Shown piece by piece: positions 1-7,525 of a stretch of DNA of 64,000 bases. Each line of letters starts with the position of its first letter. Positions within the stretch are counted from its first letter, which is position 1. This DNA is from JAVWJP01 sp036638975 (GTDB taxonomy: Bacteria; Bacillota; Clostridia; Oscillospirales; Ruminococcaceae). Under the pieces are notes generated by a model. That model was not told where the DNA came from and made no database searches. It was given only the letters and a program-made list of their open reading frames with translations. Both the position numbers and the translations under genes were made by a program. The stretch spans positions 1 through 64,000 of the forward strand of contig JAVWJP010000005.1 of NCBI GenBank assembly GCA_036638975.1, given 5' to 3'.

Positions 1-172
1 CTGTAATTCCTTTTTTGGCTTCGGGTAGAGGATTTGAACAGAGCCGGAGTTCGGCAGAGGGCAAAGCCCAAAAGCCGAACGACAAATAAAGTGCCTGTGG
101 CACTTTATGCGGCTCGCGGGTAAAATCCCGCCGATATTATTCTGTAATTCCTTTTTTGGCTTCGGGTAGAGG
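1..172. repeat. Pair of 31-bp direct repeats flanking hairpin-rich DNA
   Basis: A 31-bp sequence at 1-31 recurs identically at 142-172. The DNA between them holds a small palindrome (TAAAGTGCC...GGCACTTTA around 88-106) and a GCGGG/CCCGC hairpin around 117-132. No coding frame is evident. It looks like non-coding, repeat-derived intergenic DNA; the left end of the unit may lie outside the window. Confidence 0.6.
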
Positions 173-225
173 CGGGTATCATTAACACGCATTATAACGC
201 ACCAAGCAGCTACATATCAAAACAT

Positions 226-270
226 ATAAAAAGCCCCATACATAGCCAAAAATAGCTGTGTATGGGGCTT
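226..270 (-). terminator. Terminator downstream of tRNA-Ser
   Basis: A 12-bp perfect stem (AAGCCCCATACA at 231-242 pairing with 259-270) encloses a short loop. Read on the minus strand it is followed by a T-run (226-232). It lies directly 3' of the minus-strand tRNA-Ser. A shorter T-run on the other side could make it bidirectional. Confidence 0.75.
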
Positions 271-278
271 TTCTCATG

Positions 279-369
279 TGGCGGAGAGCTAGGGATTTGA
301 ACCCTAGGTGCGCTATAAACGCACACACGATTTCCAATCGTGCGCCTTAGACCACTCAGCCAGCTCTCC
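279..369 (-). tRNA. tRNA-Ser (anticodon GGA)
   Basis: On the minus strand the sequence folds as a class II tRNA. It has a 7-bp acceptor stem GGAGAGC/GCTCTCC, discriminator G, an encoded CCA end (complement of 279-281), the anticodon loop TTGGAAA giving anticodon GGA, a long variable arm (about GTGTGCG...CGCAC) and the T arm CTAGGGTTCAAATCCCTAG. The long variable arm is typical of tRNA-Ser. A sigma-A-like promoter and an 8-bp hairpin (387-406) lie upstream, and a terminator follows. Confidence 0.97.
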
Positions 370-412
370 GTTTATTATGTTTTAGTGCGCTGTATTTTTA
401 CAGCGCTTATTT

Positions 413-441
413 ATTATACCTGTTTTAAGGCACAATAGCAA
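413..441 (-). promoter_or_regulatory. Promoter of tRNA-Ser
   Basis: On the minus strand, -35 TTGCTA (complement of 436-441) and -10 TATAAT (complement of 413-418) are separated by 17 bp. The start point would be about 40 nt before the tRNA. A GCGCTGTA/TACAGCGC hairpin (387-406) lies in the 5' extension. Confidence 0.7.
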
Positions 442-488
442 TATGTTTTTCTGTTATTTTTGATATTTAATCATAAGTTTTTTGTGTT

Positions 489-1280
489 TTACAGTACAAG
501 CAGTTCTCCTGCCGTGCTGCGGCTTGCCACCGTAAGCGTAAAGTCTTGGCTTTCTGTCATTTTTTGTTCGTTTAAGCCCGCAATAGCCGCACCGTAAGCC
601 AGCTCCGGCGAATTGTTTTCTTTACTTAGATGTGCTAAGACAAAGCGGGTTGTGCCGCAACGGACAAGCTGAGGCAAAAAGGAGGAGCAATCCTCGTTGG
701 AAAGATGCCCGTTTTGCCCGCAAATGCGCTTTTTAAGATGATATGGGTATGCTCCGTTCATAAGCATATTGTGCTCATAATTGGACTCCATTAAAATTAG
801 GTCGCAGCCCGAAATACCCTTTTGCACATCGTCACTTATATAACCGAGGTCGCCTGTAAAGCCTACTAAGCGGTCATCAGATGTATGTATTCTGTAGCCC
901 AAGCTGTGTACACTATCGTGAGGTGTGTCAAAACAGCTTATTTCCATGTCTGCCACTTGTACTGCTTTATTTGTCATGGGCATAAGCTTTGTGCCCGGCG
1001 GCACACTGCCCTGCGCGAGCAAAAAGCTTAGAACCTCCTCGCTTGCATACACCGGTACAGAAAGCTTTTGCAGTAAGACACGCAGCCCCCTTACATGGTC
1101 GATATGCTCGTGTGTTATAAATATGCCGTGTATCTGCTGCGGCTCTACTCCGCTTTGCAGCAGCCCTGCCATTATGCTCTTACAGCTTATGCCCGCATCA
1201 ACCAAAATTCCGGCTTCACTGCTGCCGATATAAGAGCTGTTGCCGCTGCTGCCGCTGGCTATAGTAAAAAACCTTGCCAT
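489..1280 (-). CDS. MBL-fold metallo-hydrolase, YycJ/WalJ family
   Basis: This 263-residue cytoplasmic protein has the metallo-beta-lactamase fold. The metal-binding motif HEHIDH (about residues 57-62), the conserved FTGDLGY and MESNYEHNML segments and the NGHLSNEDC segment near residue 190 match the YycJ/WalJ family. B. subtilis YycJ is encoded with the WalKR cell-wall regulators and is thought to be a nuclease-like hydrolase; its substrate is not settled. No walKR genes are present here; instead the gene follows murA, separated by a terminator-like hairpin. The start has a good SD, GAGGTGAG, a few bases before the ATG. Family assignment is confident, function only by family. Confidence 0.88.
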   Translation of the reverse strand: MARFFTIASGSSGNSSYIGSSEAGILVDAGISCKSIMAGLLQSGVEPQQIHGIFITHEHIDHVRGLRVLLQKLSVPVYASEEVLSFLLAQGSVPPGTKLMPMTNKAVQVADMEISCFDTPHDSVHSLGYRIHTSDDRLVGFTGDLGYISDDVQKGISGCDLILMESNYEHNMLMNGAYPYHLKKRICGQNGHLSNEDCSSFLPQLVRCGTTRFVLAHLSKENNSPELAYGAAIAGLNEQKMTESQDFTLTVASRSTAGELLVL

Positions 1281-1301
1281 TTACTCACCTCTTTTTTGCA
1301 C

Positions 1302-1325
1302 AATAAAGGCGGGTTTTAACCCGCC
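1302..1325 (-). terminator. Hairpin with T-run between murA and the MBL gene
   Basis: A perfect palindrome GGCGGG-TTTTAA-CCCGCC at 1308-1325 is followed by TTTATT on the minus strand. It sits in the 57-bp gap after murA and could terminate murA transcription or weaken read-through into the downstream hydrolase gene. Confidence 0.65.
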
Positions 1326-1337
1326 TCAAGCCCCGTA

Positions 1338-2624
1338 TCAGACTACCTTTTCGGAAACTGCATCGGGTAATTCTATTTTTTTAATATTAGCACCTAGGCT
1401 GTTTAGCTTTTCGACAATATTTTCGTAGCCGCGCTCTATGTGATGAATTTCTTCAATTTCGGTAGTTCCGTGTGCAATAAGCCCCGCTATAAGCATTGCT
1501 GCACCTGCGCGTAAATCGGTTGCTTTAACAGGTGCGGCAGTAAGCCCCGCAACGCCCTCAACTACTGCAACCTTGCCGTCAACCTGTATATTTGCGCCCA
1601 TACGTCTAAGCTCGTCCACATATTTAAAGCGGTTGTCCCAGACGCCCTCGGTTATAATGCTTGTGCCGGAGGCGATTGCCAAAAGTGTCGCCATCTGCGG
1701 CTGCATATCGGTGGGGAAACCAGGGTGGGGCATTGTTTTAAGCGATATTTTTTCTATAGGACCTGTGCGTGTGACACGGATAGAATCATCATATTGCTCA
1801 ACGGTAACGCCCGCTTTTATAAGCTTGTCGGTGATGGATTCGAGATGCTTTGGTATGACATTTTTTATAAGGACATTGCCGCAGGTAGCGGCGGCGGCTA
1901 CCATATAGGTGCCGGCTTCAATTTGGTCAGGTATAATGGAGTAGTTTGTTCTGTGAAGAATATCTACACCGTGAATTTTTATTACGTCTGTACCTGCACC
2001 GCGAATATCGGCGCCCATAGAGTTTAAAAAGTTTGCAAGGTCAACTATATGCGGCTCTTTTGCGACGTTTTCAAGTATTGTAAGCCCCTTTGCGCGTACA
2101 GCCGCCAGCATGACATTTATAGTTGCGCCAACAGAAACAACGTCAAAATAAATGTGCCCGCCCGTAAGGCTTTCTGCCTTTGCGTTTATCATTCCGCCCT
2201 GTTCGACCGAAACCTTAGTGCCCAATGACTCGAAGCCTTTTATGTGCTGGTCTATGGGGCGCACCCCAAAATCGCACCCGCCGGGCATAGAAACCTCTGC
2301 GCGAGAATATTTACCTAAAAGTGCACCTAAAAAGTAGTAAGAAGCACGCATATTTCGTGCCAATTCGTACGGAACTGTTGGTGATGTCAGATGTGTTGCG
2401 TCTATTTCTACCGATGAGGAGGTGATAGGTGTTATTTTGGCGCCGATTTCGCTTAGAATTTTAAAAAGAACAGAAACATCGCTGATATTTGGTATGTTTT
2501 CAATGATACAGGGCTCGTCCGAGAGGATAACAGCGGGAATTATGGCAACAGCGGCATTTTTTGCACCGCTTATTTCTACCTCGCCGCGCAGGTGTACGCC
2601 GCCCTCTACAACAAATTTCTCCAA
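1338..2624 (-). CDS. murA: UDP-N-acetylglucosamine 1-carboxyvinyltransferase
   Basis: MurA transfers enolpyruvate from PEP to UDP-GlcNAc, the first committed step of peptidoglycan synthesis, in the cytoplasm. The protein shows the start EKFVVEGG, the SGAKNAA motif with the active-site Lys, the catalytic-loop Cys in GGCDFGVRP (about residue 117) and the late RAGAAMLIAGL motif. A Cys here implies the normal fosfomycin target. I chose a TTG start at 2622-2624 because it is preceded by AAGGAGAG at good spacing and gives the family's usual N-terminus (428 residues). An in-frame ATG at 2648 would add eight unusual residues and has no SD. A terminator-like hairpin lies just upstream in the leader. 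Confidence 0.95.
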   Translation of the reverse strand: MEKFVVEGGVHLRGEVEISGAKNAAVAIIPAVILSDEPCIIENIPNISDVSVLFKILSEIGAKITPITSSSVEIDATHLTSPTVPYELARNMRASYYFLGALLGKYSRAEVSMPGGCDFGVRPIDQHIKGFESLGTKVSVEQGGMINAKAESLTGGHIYFDVVSVGATINVMLAAVRAKGLTILENVAKEPHIVDLANFLNSMGADIRGAGTDVIKIHGVDILHRTNYSIIPDQIEAGTYMVAAAATCGNVLIKNVIPKHLESITDKLIKAGVTVEQYDDSIRVTRTGPIEKISLKTMPHPGFPTDMQPQMATLLAIASGTSIITEGVWDNRFKYVDELRRMGANIQVDGKVAVVEGVAGLTAAPVKATDLRAGAAMLIAGLIAHGTTEIEEIHHIERGYENIVEKLNSLGANIKKIELPDAVSEKVV

Positions 2625-2648
2625 TGAGGCACTCTCCTTATATCTCAC

Positions 2649-2677
2649 AAAAAAGCTTGATTAATATAAGCTTTTTT
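2649..2677 (-). terminator. Hairpin with T-run between sbcC and murA
   Basis: A 10-bp perfect stem AAAAAAGCTT/AAGCTTTTTT around a 9-nt loop ends in a T-run on the minus strand. It lies between the end of sbcC and the murA SD. It could end the sbcDC transcript or act as an attenuator in the murA leader. The stem is AT-rich, so its strength is uncertain. Confidence 0.5.
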
Positions 2678-2831
2678 ACACTTATAATTTAAAAAACAAG
2701 ATATTGATGCAAAAAGCTTTGCCAATACCATACTCTGTATATTATATCACTTAAGCTGTAAAAATAAAAGTGCTTAGAAATATAATTTTATGGGAAAAAA
2801 GGCAGAATTTTTGTTTACAATGTGTTAAAGC

Positions 2832-5810
2832 TTAAACAATTACGCTGCAAGTGCTGCCCGCTTTGCCGGGAGTTACATTAATGCGCGCTGGTATGCGCTC
2901 TTTAAGCTCGTTTACGTGGGATATTATGCCCACCATGCGCCCACTTTCGTTAAGCGACATTAAAGTTTGCACGGCGCTTGCCAGCGATTCATCATCTAAG
3001 GTTCCAAAGCCCTCGTCAATAAACATTGTGTCAATTACAACTCCGCCGGCATACATCTGCACAATATCAGCAAGGCTTAGTGCAAGTGCAAGTGAGGTTT
3101 TAAAGCTTTCTCCGCCTGAAAGTGTGCTTATGTGGCGTGCTTTTCCGCTGTAATTGTCTATAATTTCGAGGCTAAGCCCGGAGGGACGACCGAATTTTTC
3201 GCGTCCCTCACCGCGGCGAAGCTCGTAGCGCATGGCTGTCATTTTTGCAAGGCGCTTGTTTGCAAGTACAATAATATCGTCAAAATATGAGGATAATACA
3301 TAGCTTTCAAACGATATTCTCTGTGCATTGTTACCGCTTGCAAGGCGGTAAAGCTCGCTTATATTTTTGTAGTCGTCATAGAGCGTTTTCATGCCGCTGT
3401 GCCTTTCAAAAATTGCCTTTGCAGCTTGTGAATTTACCTGTAGACGCGCCATAAGACGGGCTTTGCGCGAGGTTAATTCCTCTGATGTTTCTGTAAGCTC
3501 TGCAAAACGCAGCGACAAAGCTTTTAAATCCTGCGGCTTTTTGCCGGAAAGCTCCGGCGTTAATGCGGATATCCCCGCACGCACGGTAGTACAGGCGGTG
3601 CTGTATGATGCCAGCTCCGCCTCAAATTCATCTGCACTTTTTGTAAGTGCTATGTGCTTGTCGTACATTTCTTTAGAGGTAAAATGGTACTGAATAAGCT
3701 CAGATGAAAACTTATTTTGCGCAATACTAAGCTGATTATTAAGGGCAAACATTTTTGTGCGCGAAAGCTCGGTGGTACTGCAAAGCTTGTCGTATTCTTC
3801 TTTTGTTGCCATAAAATGGCTTGTGCACTGAGTAATTTGTTTATCTATATTTATAATTTGCTCTGTAGTGCCGCTAATCTCTGCATCAAGCTGCTTTGCA
3901 TCGCCTATACCCGCCGTAATTTGCTCCTGCAATTCATCTGCCTTGTTTTTGTTGTTTTCAATGTCCGATTTTGTTTTTTGTATACGGCTTGTAAGACGTG
4001 CAATTTCTTCTAAAACATATATTTCATCGTTCCATTTTTTGTCAATGCCTGCGATTTTCGTGTCGGATATAATTTGGCGCTCTAGCGCTACAATGTCGTT
4101 TTGAAGAATATTGTTTTGCTCGTCACAGCCGTGCTTTACTGTCCTTACTTCATCTAAATGTTCAAGAACTTCATCTTCGCCAAAGCTAAAAATGTTGTCG
4201 AGATAATTTATTTGGCGGTAACAGGTTTTAATGTCGGTTTCGAGCGAATTAAGGCTTTCGGTTAGCTGCTCCAGCTGCTCGCGGCTTTTGTTCAAATCGG
4301 CTTCTGTTGGCGTGTTATCGGGTGCCTCTGCGGGGTGGGGGTGGTGTAGCGAGCCGCAAACGGGGCAGGGAGTATCTGTGGCAAGAGTGCGCGCTAAAAT
4401 GCCTGCCTGTGCACTTAAAAACCTGTCATATTTTGCGACATATTCCATTTTTGCAGCGGTGAACTCGGCACCGCGGGCAACCGCGCGTCCGCACAGCAGT
4501 ACAAGGCAATCGACATTATCCAGCTTTTTTTGTGCATCTGCATATTTTATTAAAAGCCCTGAGCGCCGCTTTAATTTTTGCAGAATATCTTCGTTTTTAG
4601 TTAGCCTAAGCAGGCTTGCTGTTTGCTCTGCTGCATTATCCTCGCAGCCTTTTATGCGCTCAAAAACCTCGCGCTGTGCCTCTAAGGACGCGCGGTGCTC
4701 TATAAGCGTTTGCTTTACGTCCTCGCGCGCCTTGGCTTCGTACAGCTCTGCCTGTGCATGGCGAAGCGTGTTGGTAAGCTCCGGCATACGTGTGCGGCAC
4801 AGCTCCAGCTCGCTTTTGTATTCGGCAATCTGCCCGTTTAGCTGGGTTATAATTTCGTCTGTTTTACTTATATGCTGTGCGGCACGTATAAGCTCTAAGC
4901 GGCTTTTTTGCTGTGCGATTTCATCTTTGTGCGCGTCAAGCTTTGCCGCTTTTTCATTTAAAGCTGCAAGCTGCAAAAACTTATTGTTAATTTCGCTTAT
5001 TTGCTTTATGTTCAGTGCGTCGCGTTCTTCGCTTATTTTAGCAAGCTTTGTGTTTATCTGTACAAGCTCGGCTTGGTCTTGCAGAGCTTCTTCTTCGGCA
5101 AGCTTTAGCAGTGCATCTGTGTCGATAGACTCCGAATTTATAAGCTCCGCAAGCTGCGGGCAGGCTTCGCTGTCCATGCTTTTTGCATATGCCGTTATAG
5201 CGTCGAGCTGTTTATGTATTTTATCGCTTAAAGTACGTGTTTTATCACCGAGCGCCGCAGAAAATTTGTCGAAAAGCTGTGTGCCGAATATTTTTCTGAA
5301 TATCGTCTGCTTTTCGTCCGAGGACGCCTCCAAAAGGCGCTGAAATTCGCCCTGCGGCAGCATGACTATCTGCTTAAACTGGCTTAGCGTAAGCCCCAAT
5401 ATATCATTTATACGCGCATTTACATCTGCTGTGCCCGTCACCGTTTCTCCACCCGGAAGAGTAAGCTCTGCACGGCTGGGTACCATGGTGTAACCGCCCT
5501 TGGAATTTAGCTTTTGCTGCTGCGGTTGGCGGAGTATTGCAAAAATTTTTCCGCGCAATTCAAATTCAAAATAAACGCTGCATAAAACATCTTCGGGCGC
5601 AAAGTCGCTCTTAAAGTTTTCGTTTTGGCGCGAGTCGCCGCTGGCACGCCCATACAGCGCAAAGCATATTGCATCAAACACAGTGGTTTTTCCGCTGCCT
5701 GTAGGTCCTGTTATAAGAAAAATCCCGCAGTTTGAAAGCGGCAAAAAATCTATAGCTTCACTGCCCGAAAAAGGCCCGAAGGCTGTCATTTTAAGCTTTA
5801 GGGGTTTCAT
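2832..5810 (-). CDS. sbcC: Exonuclease subunit SbcC (Rad50-like ATPase)
   Basis: SbcC is the SMC-like ATPase of the SbcCD nuclease, which opens DNA hairpins and processes protein-blocked ends. At 992 residues it has the usual length. Visible elements are the N-terminal Walker A GPTGSGKTT (residues 35-43), long coiled-coil arms, the zinc-hook motif CPVC near residue 481 for dimerization, the ABC signature LSGGES near residue 897 and the Walker B region IDEGFGTLD near 925. It is translationally coupled to sbcD through a TAATG overlap (5810). The gene order sbcD-sbcC is the standard one. Confidence 0.96.
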   Translation of the reverse strand: MKPLKLKMTAFGPFSGSEAIDFLPLSNCGIFLITGPTGSGKTTVFDAICFALYGRASGDSRQNENFKSDFAPEDVLCSVYFEFELRGKIFAILRQPQQQKLNSKGGYTMVPSRAELTLPGGETVTGTADVNARINDILGLTLSQFKQIVMLPQGEFQRLLEASSDEKQTIFRKIFGTQLFDKFSAALGDKTRTLSDKIHKQLDAITAYAKSMDSEACPQLAELINSESIDTDALLKLAEEEALQDQAELVQINTKLAKISEERDALNIKQISEINNKFLQLAALNEKAAKLDAHKDEIAQQKSRLELIRAAQHISKTDEIITQLNGQIAEYKSELELCRTRMPELTNTLRHAQAELYEAKAREDVKQTLIEHRASLEAQREVFERIKGCEDNAAEQTASLLRLTKNEDILQKLKRRSGLLIKYADAQKKLDNVDCLVLLCGRAVARGAEFTAAKMEYVAKYDRFLSAQAGILARTLATDTPCPVCGSLHHPHPAEAPDNTPTEADLNKSREQLEQLTESLNSLETDIKTCYRQINYLDNIFSFGEDEVLEHLDEVRTVKHGCDEQNNILQNDIVALERQIISDTKIAGIDKKWNDEIYVLEEIARLTSRIQKTKSDIENNKNKADELQEQITAGIGDAKQLDAEISGTTEQIINIDKQITQCTSHFMATKEEYDKLCSTTELSRTKMFALNNQLSIAQNKFSSELIQYHFTSKEMYDKHIALTKSADEFEAELASYSTACTTVRAGISALTPELSGKKPQDLKALSLRFAELTETSEELTSRKARLMARLQVNSQAAKAIFERHSGMKTLYDDYKNISELYRLASGNNAQRISFESYVLSSYFDDIIVLANKRLAKMTAMRYELRRGEGREKFGRPSGLSLEIIDNYSGKARHISTLSGGESFKTSLALALSLADIVQMYAGGVVIDTMFIDEGFGTLDDESLASAVQTLMSLNESGRMVGIISHVNELKERIPARINVTPGKAGSTCSVIV

Positions 5811-6964
5811 TAAAACTCGCCGCCTTTCAGCTCGTTAAAAAGTTCTTTTGCAATTTTCATGCGTTCCTTTGTAATTTCATCGCCCTTTACGGCGGTGTAA
5901 AATTCGTCAAAAAGCACAGACGGTTCTTTTGCTTTTACCGCCGCCGCTGCAAGTGAGGCTTCGTTTTCGTGCTGCCTTCCGACAAGCTCAAGCCCAATTA
6001 TGTTTGGGTAAACACAGCGCAGCTTCTCCATTGCGCCGGGTATCAGGCTGTCGTCAGAAAGCTTTGCGTATACATAATCGTTTTTGCCCTCGCCAAGGCT
6101 TGCCGTGCCGCAAAGTGCCTCAAAGCTGCCTTGTATCACACGCATATTGTGTAAAGGCGCAAGCTCGAAATGCTTTATGCTTAGGTCGTTTTTTTCGCGG
6201 AGCACCAGCGTTGTTATAGATTTTGCTCCGCTGCTTTCGCTTACCGAATATTTAAGCGGCGAGCCGCTGTAGCGTATTTTTTCAGGTCCTGTTTTTTGCG
6301 GACGGTGCAAATGCCCAAGAGCCGCATAATCAAAAATCTCAAGATACTTTGCATCAATTAAGTCGCTGCCGCCAAGGGTTATTTCGGAGTCGCTTCTAAT
6401 TACGTCATTGGGGTTTTTAAGATACGAAAAAAAGCCGTGCGTTATGATGACATTGCGCTCGGCTGTATCTATACGCGGCAAATTATATTCTATAACGGCG
6501 CGCATCGCGTCATCGTAGCTGTGTATTTTTGACTGCGGAAAGTCGGCTCTTACAATTGCCGGCTCTATGTAGGGCAGACAAAAGAAATTAACCCTGCCAA
6601 ATTCGTCTGTAAGGGTAATTTTGCGTATCTCTTTGTTATAGACGCCTTCTATATAAAGCCCCGCGTTTTCGTAAAGACGGCTGGCAAAGGCTAGGCGCTG
6701 CGGGCTGTCGTGGTTGCCGCTTACTGCAATAACGGGTATTCCTGCCTGCGTTGTAATACGGTATAATGCGTCGTCCAAAAGCGCTACTGCCTCGGTTGGA
6801 GGAATAGAGCGGTCGTATAAATCCCCCGCAATGATAAGAAGCTCTGCCTGCTGCTCTACCAAAAAATTTATTATTTGCTCTATTATATATTTTTGGTCGT
6901 CCAGCATAGAAAGCCCGTTTACCATTTTTCCGATATGCCAATCTGACGTATGCACAATTCTCAT
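5810..6964 (-). CDS. sbcD: Exonuclease subunit SbcD (Mre11-like nuclease)
   Basis: This is the Mn2+-dependent nuclease partner of SbcC. Calcineurin-like phosphoesterase motifs are seen in order: DWHIG (residues 8-12), GDLYD near 47, GNHDSP near 83, THGFF near 175 and GHLHRPQ near 217. The 384-residue length is normal. The SD, GGAGGG, stands just before the ATG at 6964. It is the first gene of the sbcD-sbcC pair and is transcribed away from the 108-bp repeat array, which occupies its upstream region. Confidence 0.96.
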   Translation of the reverse strand: MRIVHTSDWHIGKMVNGLSMLDDQKYIIEQIINFLVEQQAELLIIAGDLYDRSIPPTEAVALLDDALYRITTQAGIPVIAVSGNHDSPQRLAFASRLYENAGLYIEGVYNKEIRKITLTDEFGRVNFFCLPYIEPAIVRADFPQSKIHSYDDAMRAVIEYNLPRIDTAERNVIITHGFFSYLKNPNDVIRSDSEITLGGSDLIDAKYLEIFDYAALGHLHRPQKTGPEKIRYSGSPLKYSVSESSGAKSITTLVLREKNDLSIKHFELAPLHNMRVIQGSFEALCGTASLGEGKNDYVYAKLSDDSLIPGAMEKLRCVYPNIIGLELVGRQHENEASLAAAAVKAKEPSVLFDEFYTAVKGDEITKERMKIAKELFNELKGGEF

Positions 6965-6996
6965 AATTACCCTCCTGTCGGTCTGCTACTATTCTA

Positions 6997-7469
6997 CCTT
7001 TTTACAGTGCAATAGTCAAAGGGTAAGGCATAGTTTTTATCTGCGGAAGTTATGTCTTGCACTCTCCCGCCGAGGGCGGGAGAAGTCGCAAACTGCTAAA
7101 TTTACCTTTTTACAGTGCAATAGTCAAAGGGTAAGGCATAGTTTTTATCTGAGAAAGTTATGTCTTGCACTCTCCCGCCAAGGGCGGGAGAAGTCGCAAA
7201 CTGCTAAATTTACCTTTTTACAGTGCAATAGTCAAAGGGTAAGGCATAGTTTTTATCTGCGGAAGTTATGTCTTGCACTCTCCCGCCAAGGGCGGGAGAA
7301 GTCGCAAACTGCTAAATTCACCTTTTTACCGTGCAATAGTCAAAGGATAAGGCATAGTTTTTATCTGAGAAAGTTATGTCTTGCACTCTCCCGCCAAGGG
7401 CGGGAGAAGTCGCAAACTGCTAAATTTACCTTTTTACCGCGCAATAGTCAAAGGGTAAGGCATAGTTTT
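6997..7469. repeat. 108-bp tandem repeat array, about 4.4 copies
   Basis: Units begin at 6997, 7105, 7213, 7321 and 7429, each exactly 108 bp apart; the fifth breaks off after about 41 bp. Every full unit holds one inverted repeat CTCCCGCC-(n3)-GGCGGGAG. Copies differ at only a few bases: units 1 and 3 read CTGCGGAAG where units 2 and 4 read CTGAGAAAG, suggesting duplication of a two-unit block. The array fills the gap between the divergent genes sbcD and the P-type ATPase. Because 108 is divisible by three, a spurious frame with a 36-residue repeat runs through it. Confidence 0.95.
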
Positions 7470-7525
7470 TACATTCTTAGAATATAGTACTACAGACTAA
7501 GCTAAAAATTGTAGGAGGGCACAAG

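Noticed and set aside
4231..5343. Long open frame antisense to sbcC (370 residues)
   Set aside because: It is opposite a clear sbcC coding region, is Ser/Ala-rich low complexity, and is explained by the codon bias of the sense strand.
6997..7469. CRISPR array
   Set aside because: The units are contiguous 108-bp tandem copies with no variable spacers, and no cas genes are nearby.
6714..7487. Open frame with a 36-residue repeat across the tandem array
   Set aside because: The repeat length (108) is a multiple of three, which keeps a frame open by chance. The frame starts inside sbcD on the opposite strand, has no SD and its composition is not protein-like.
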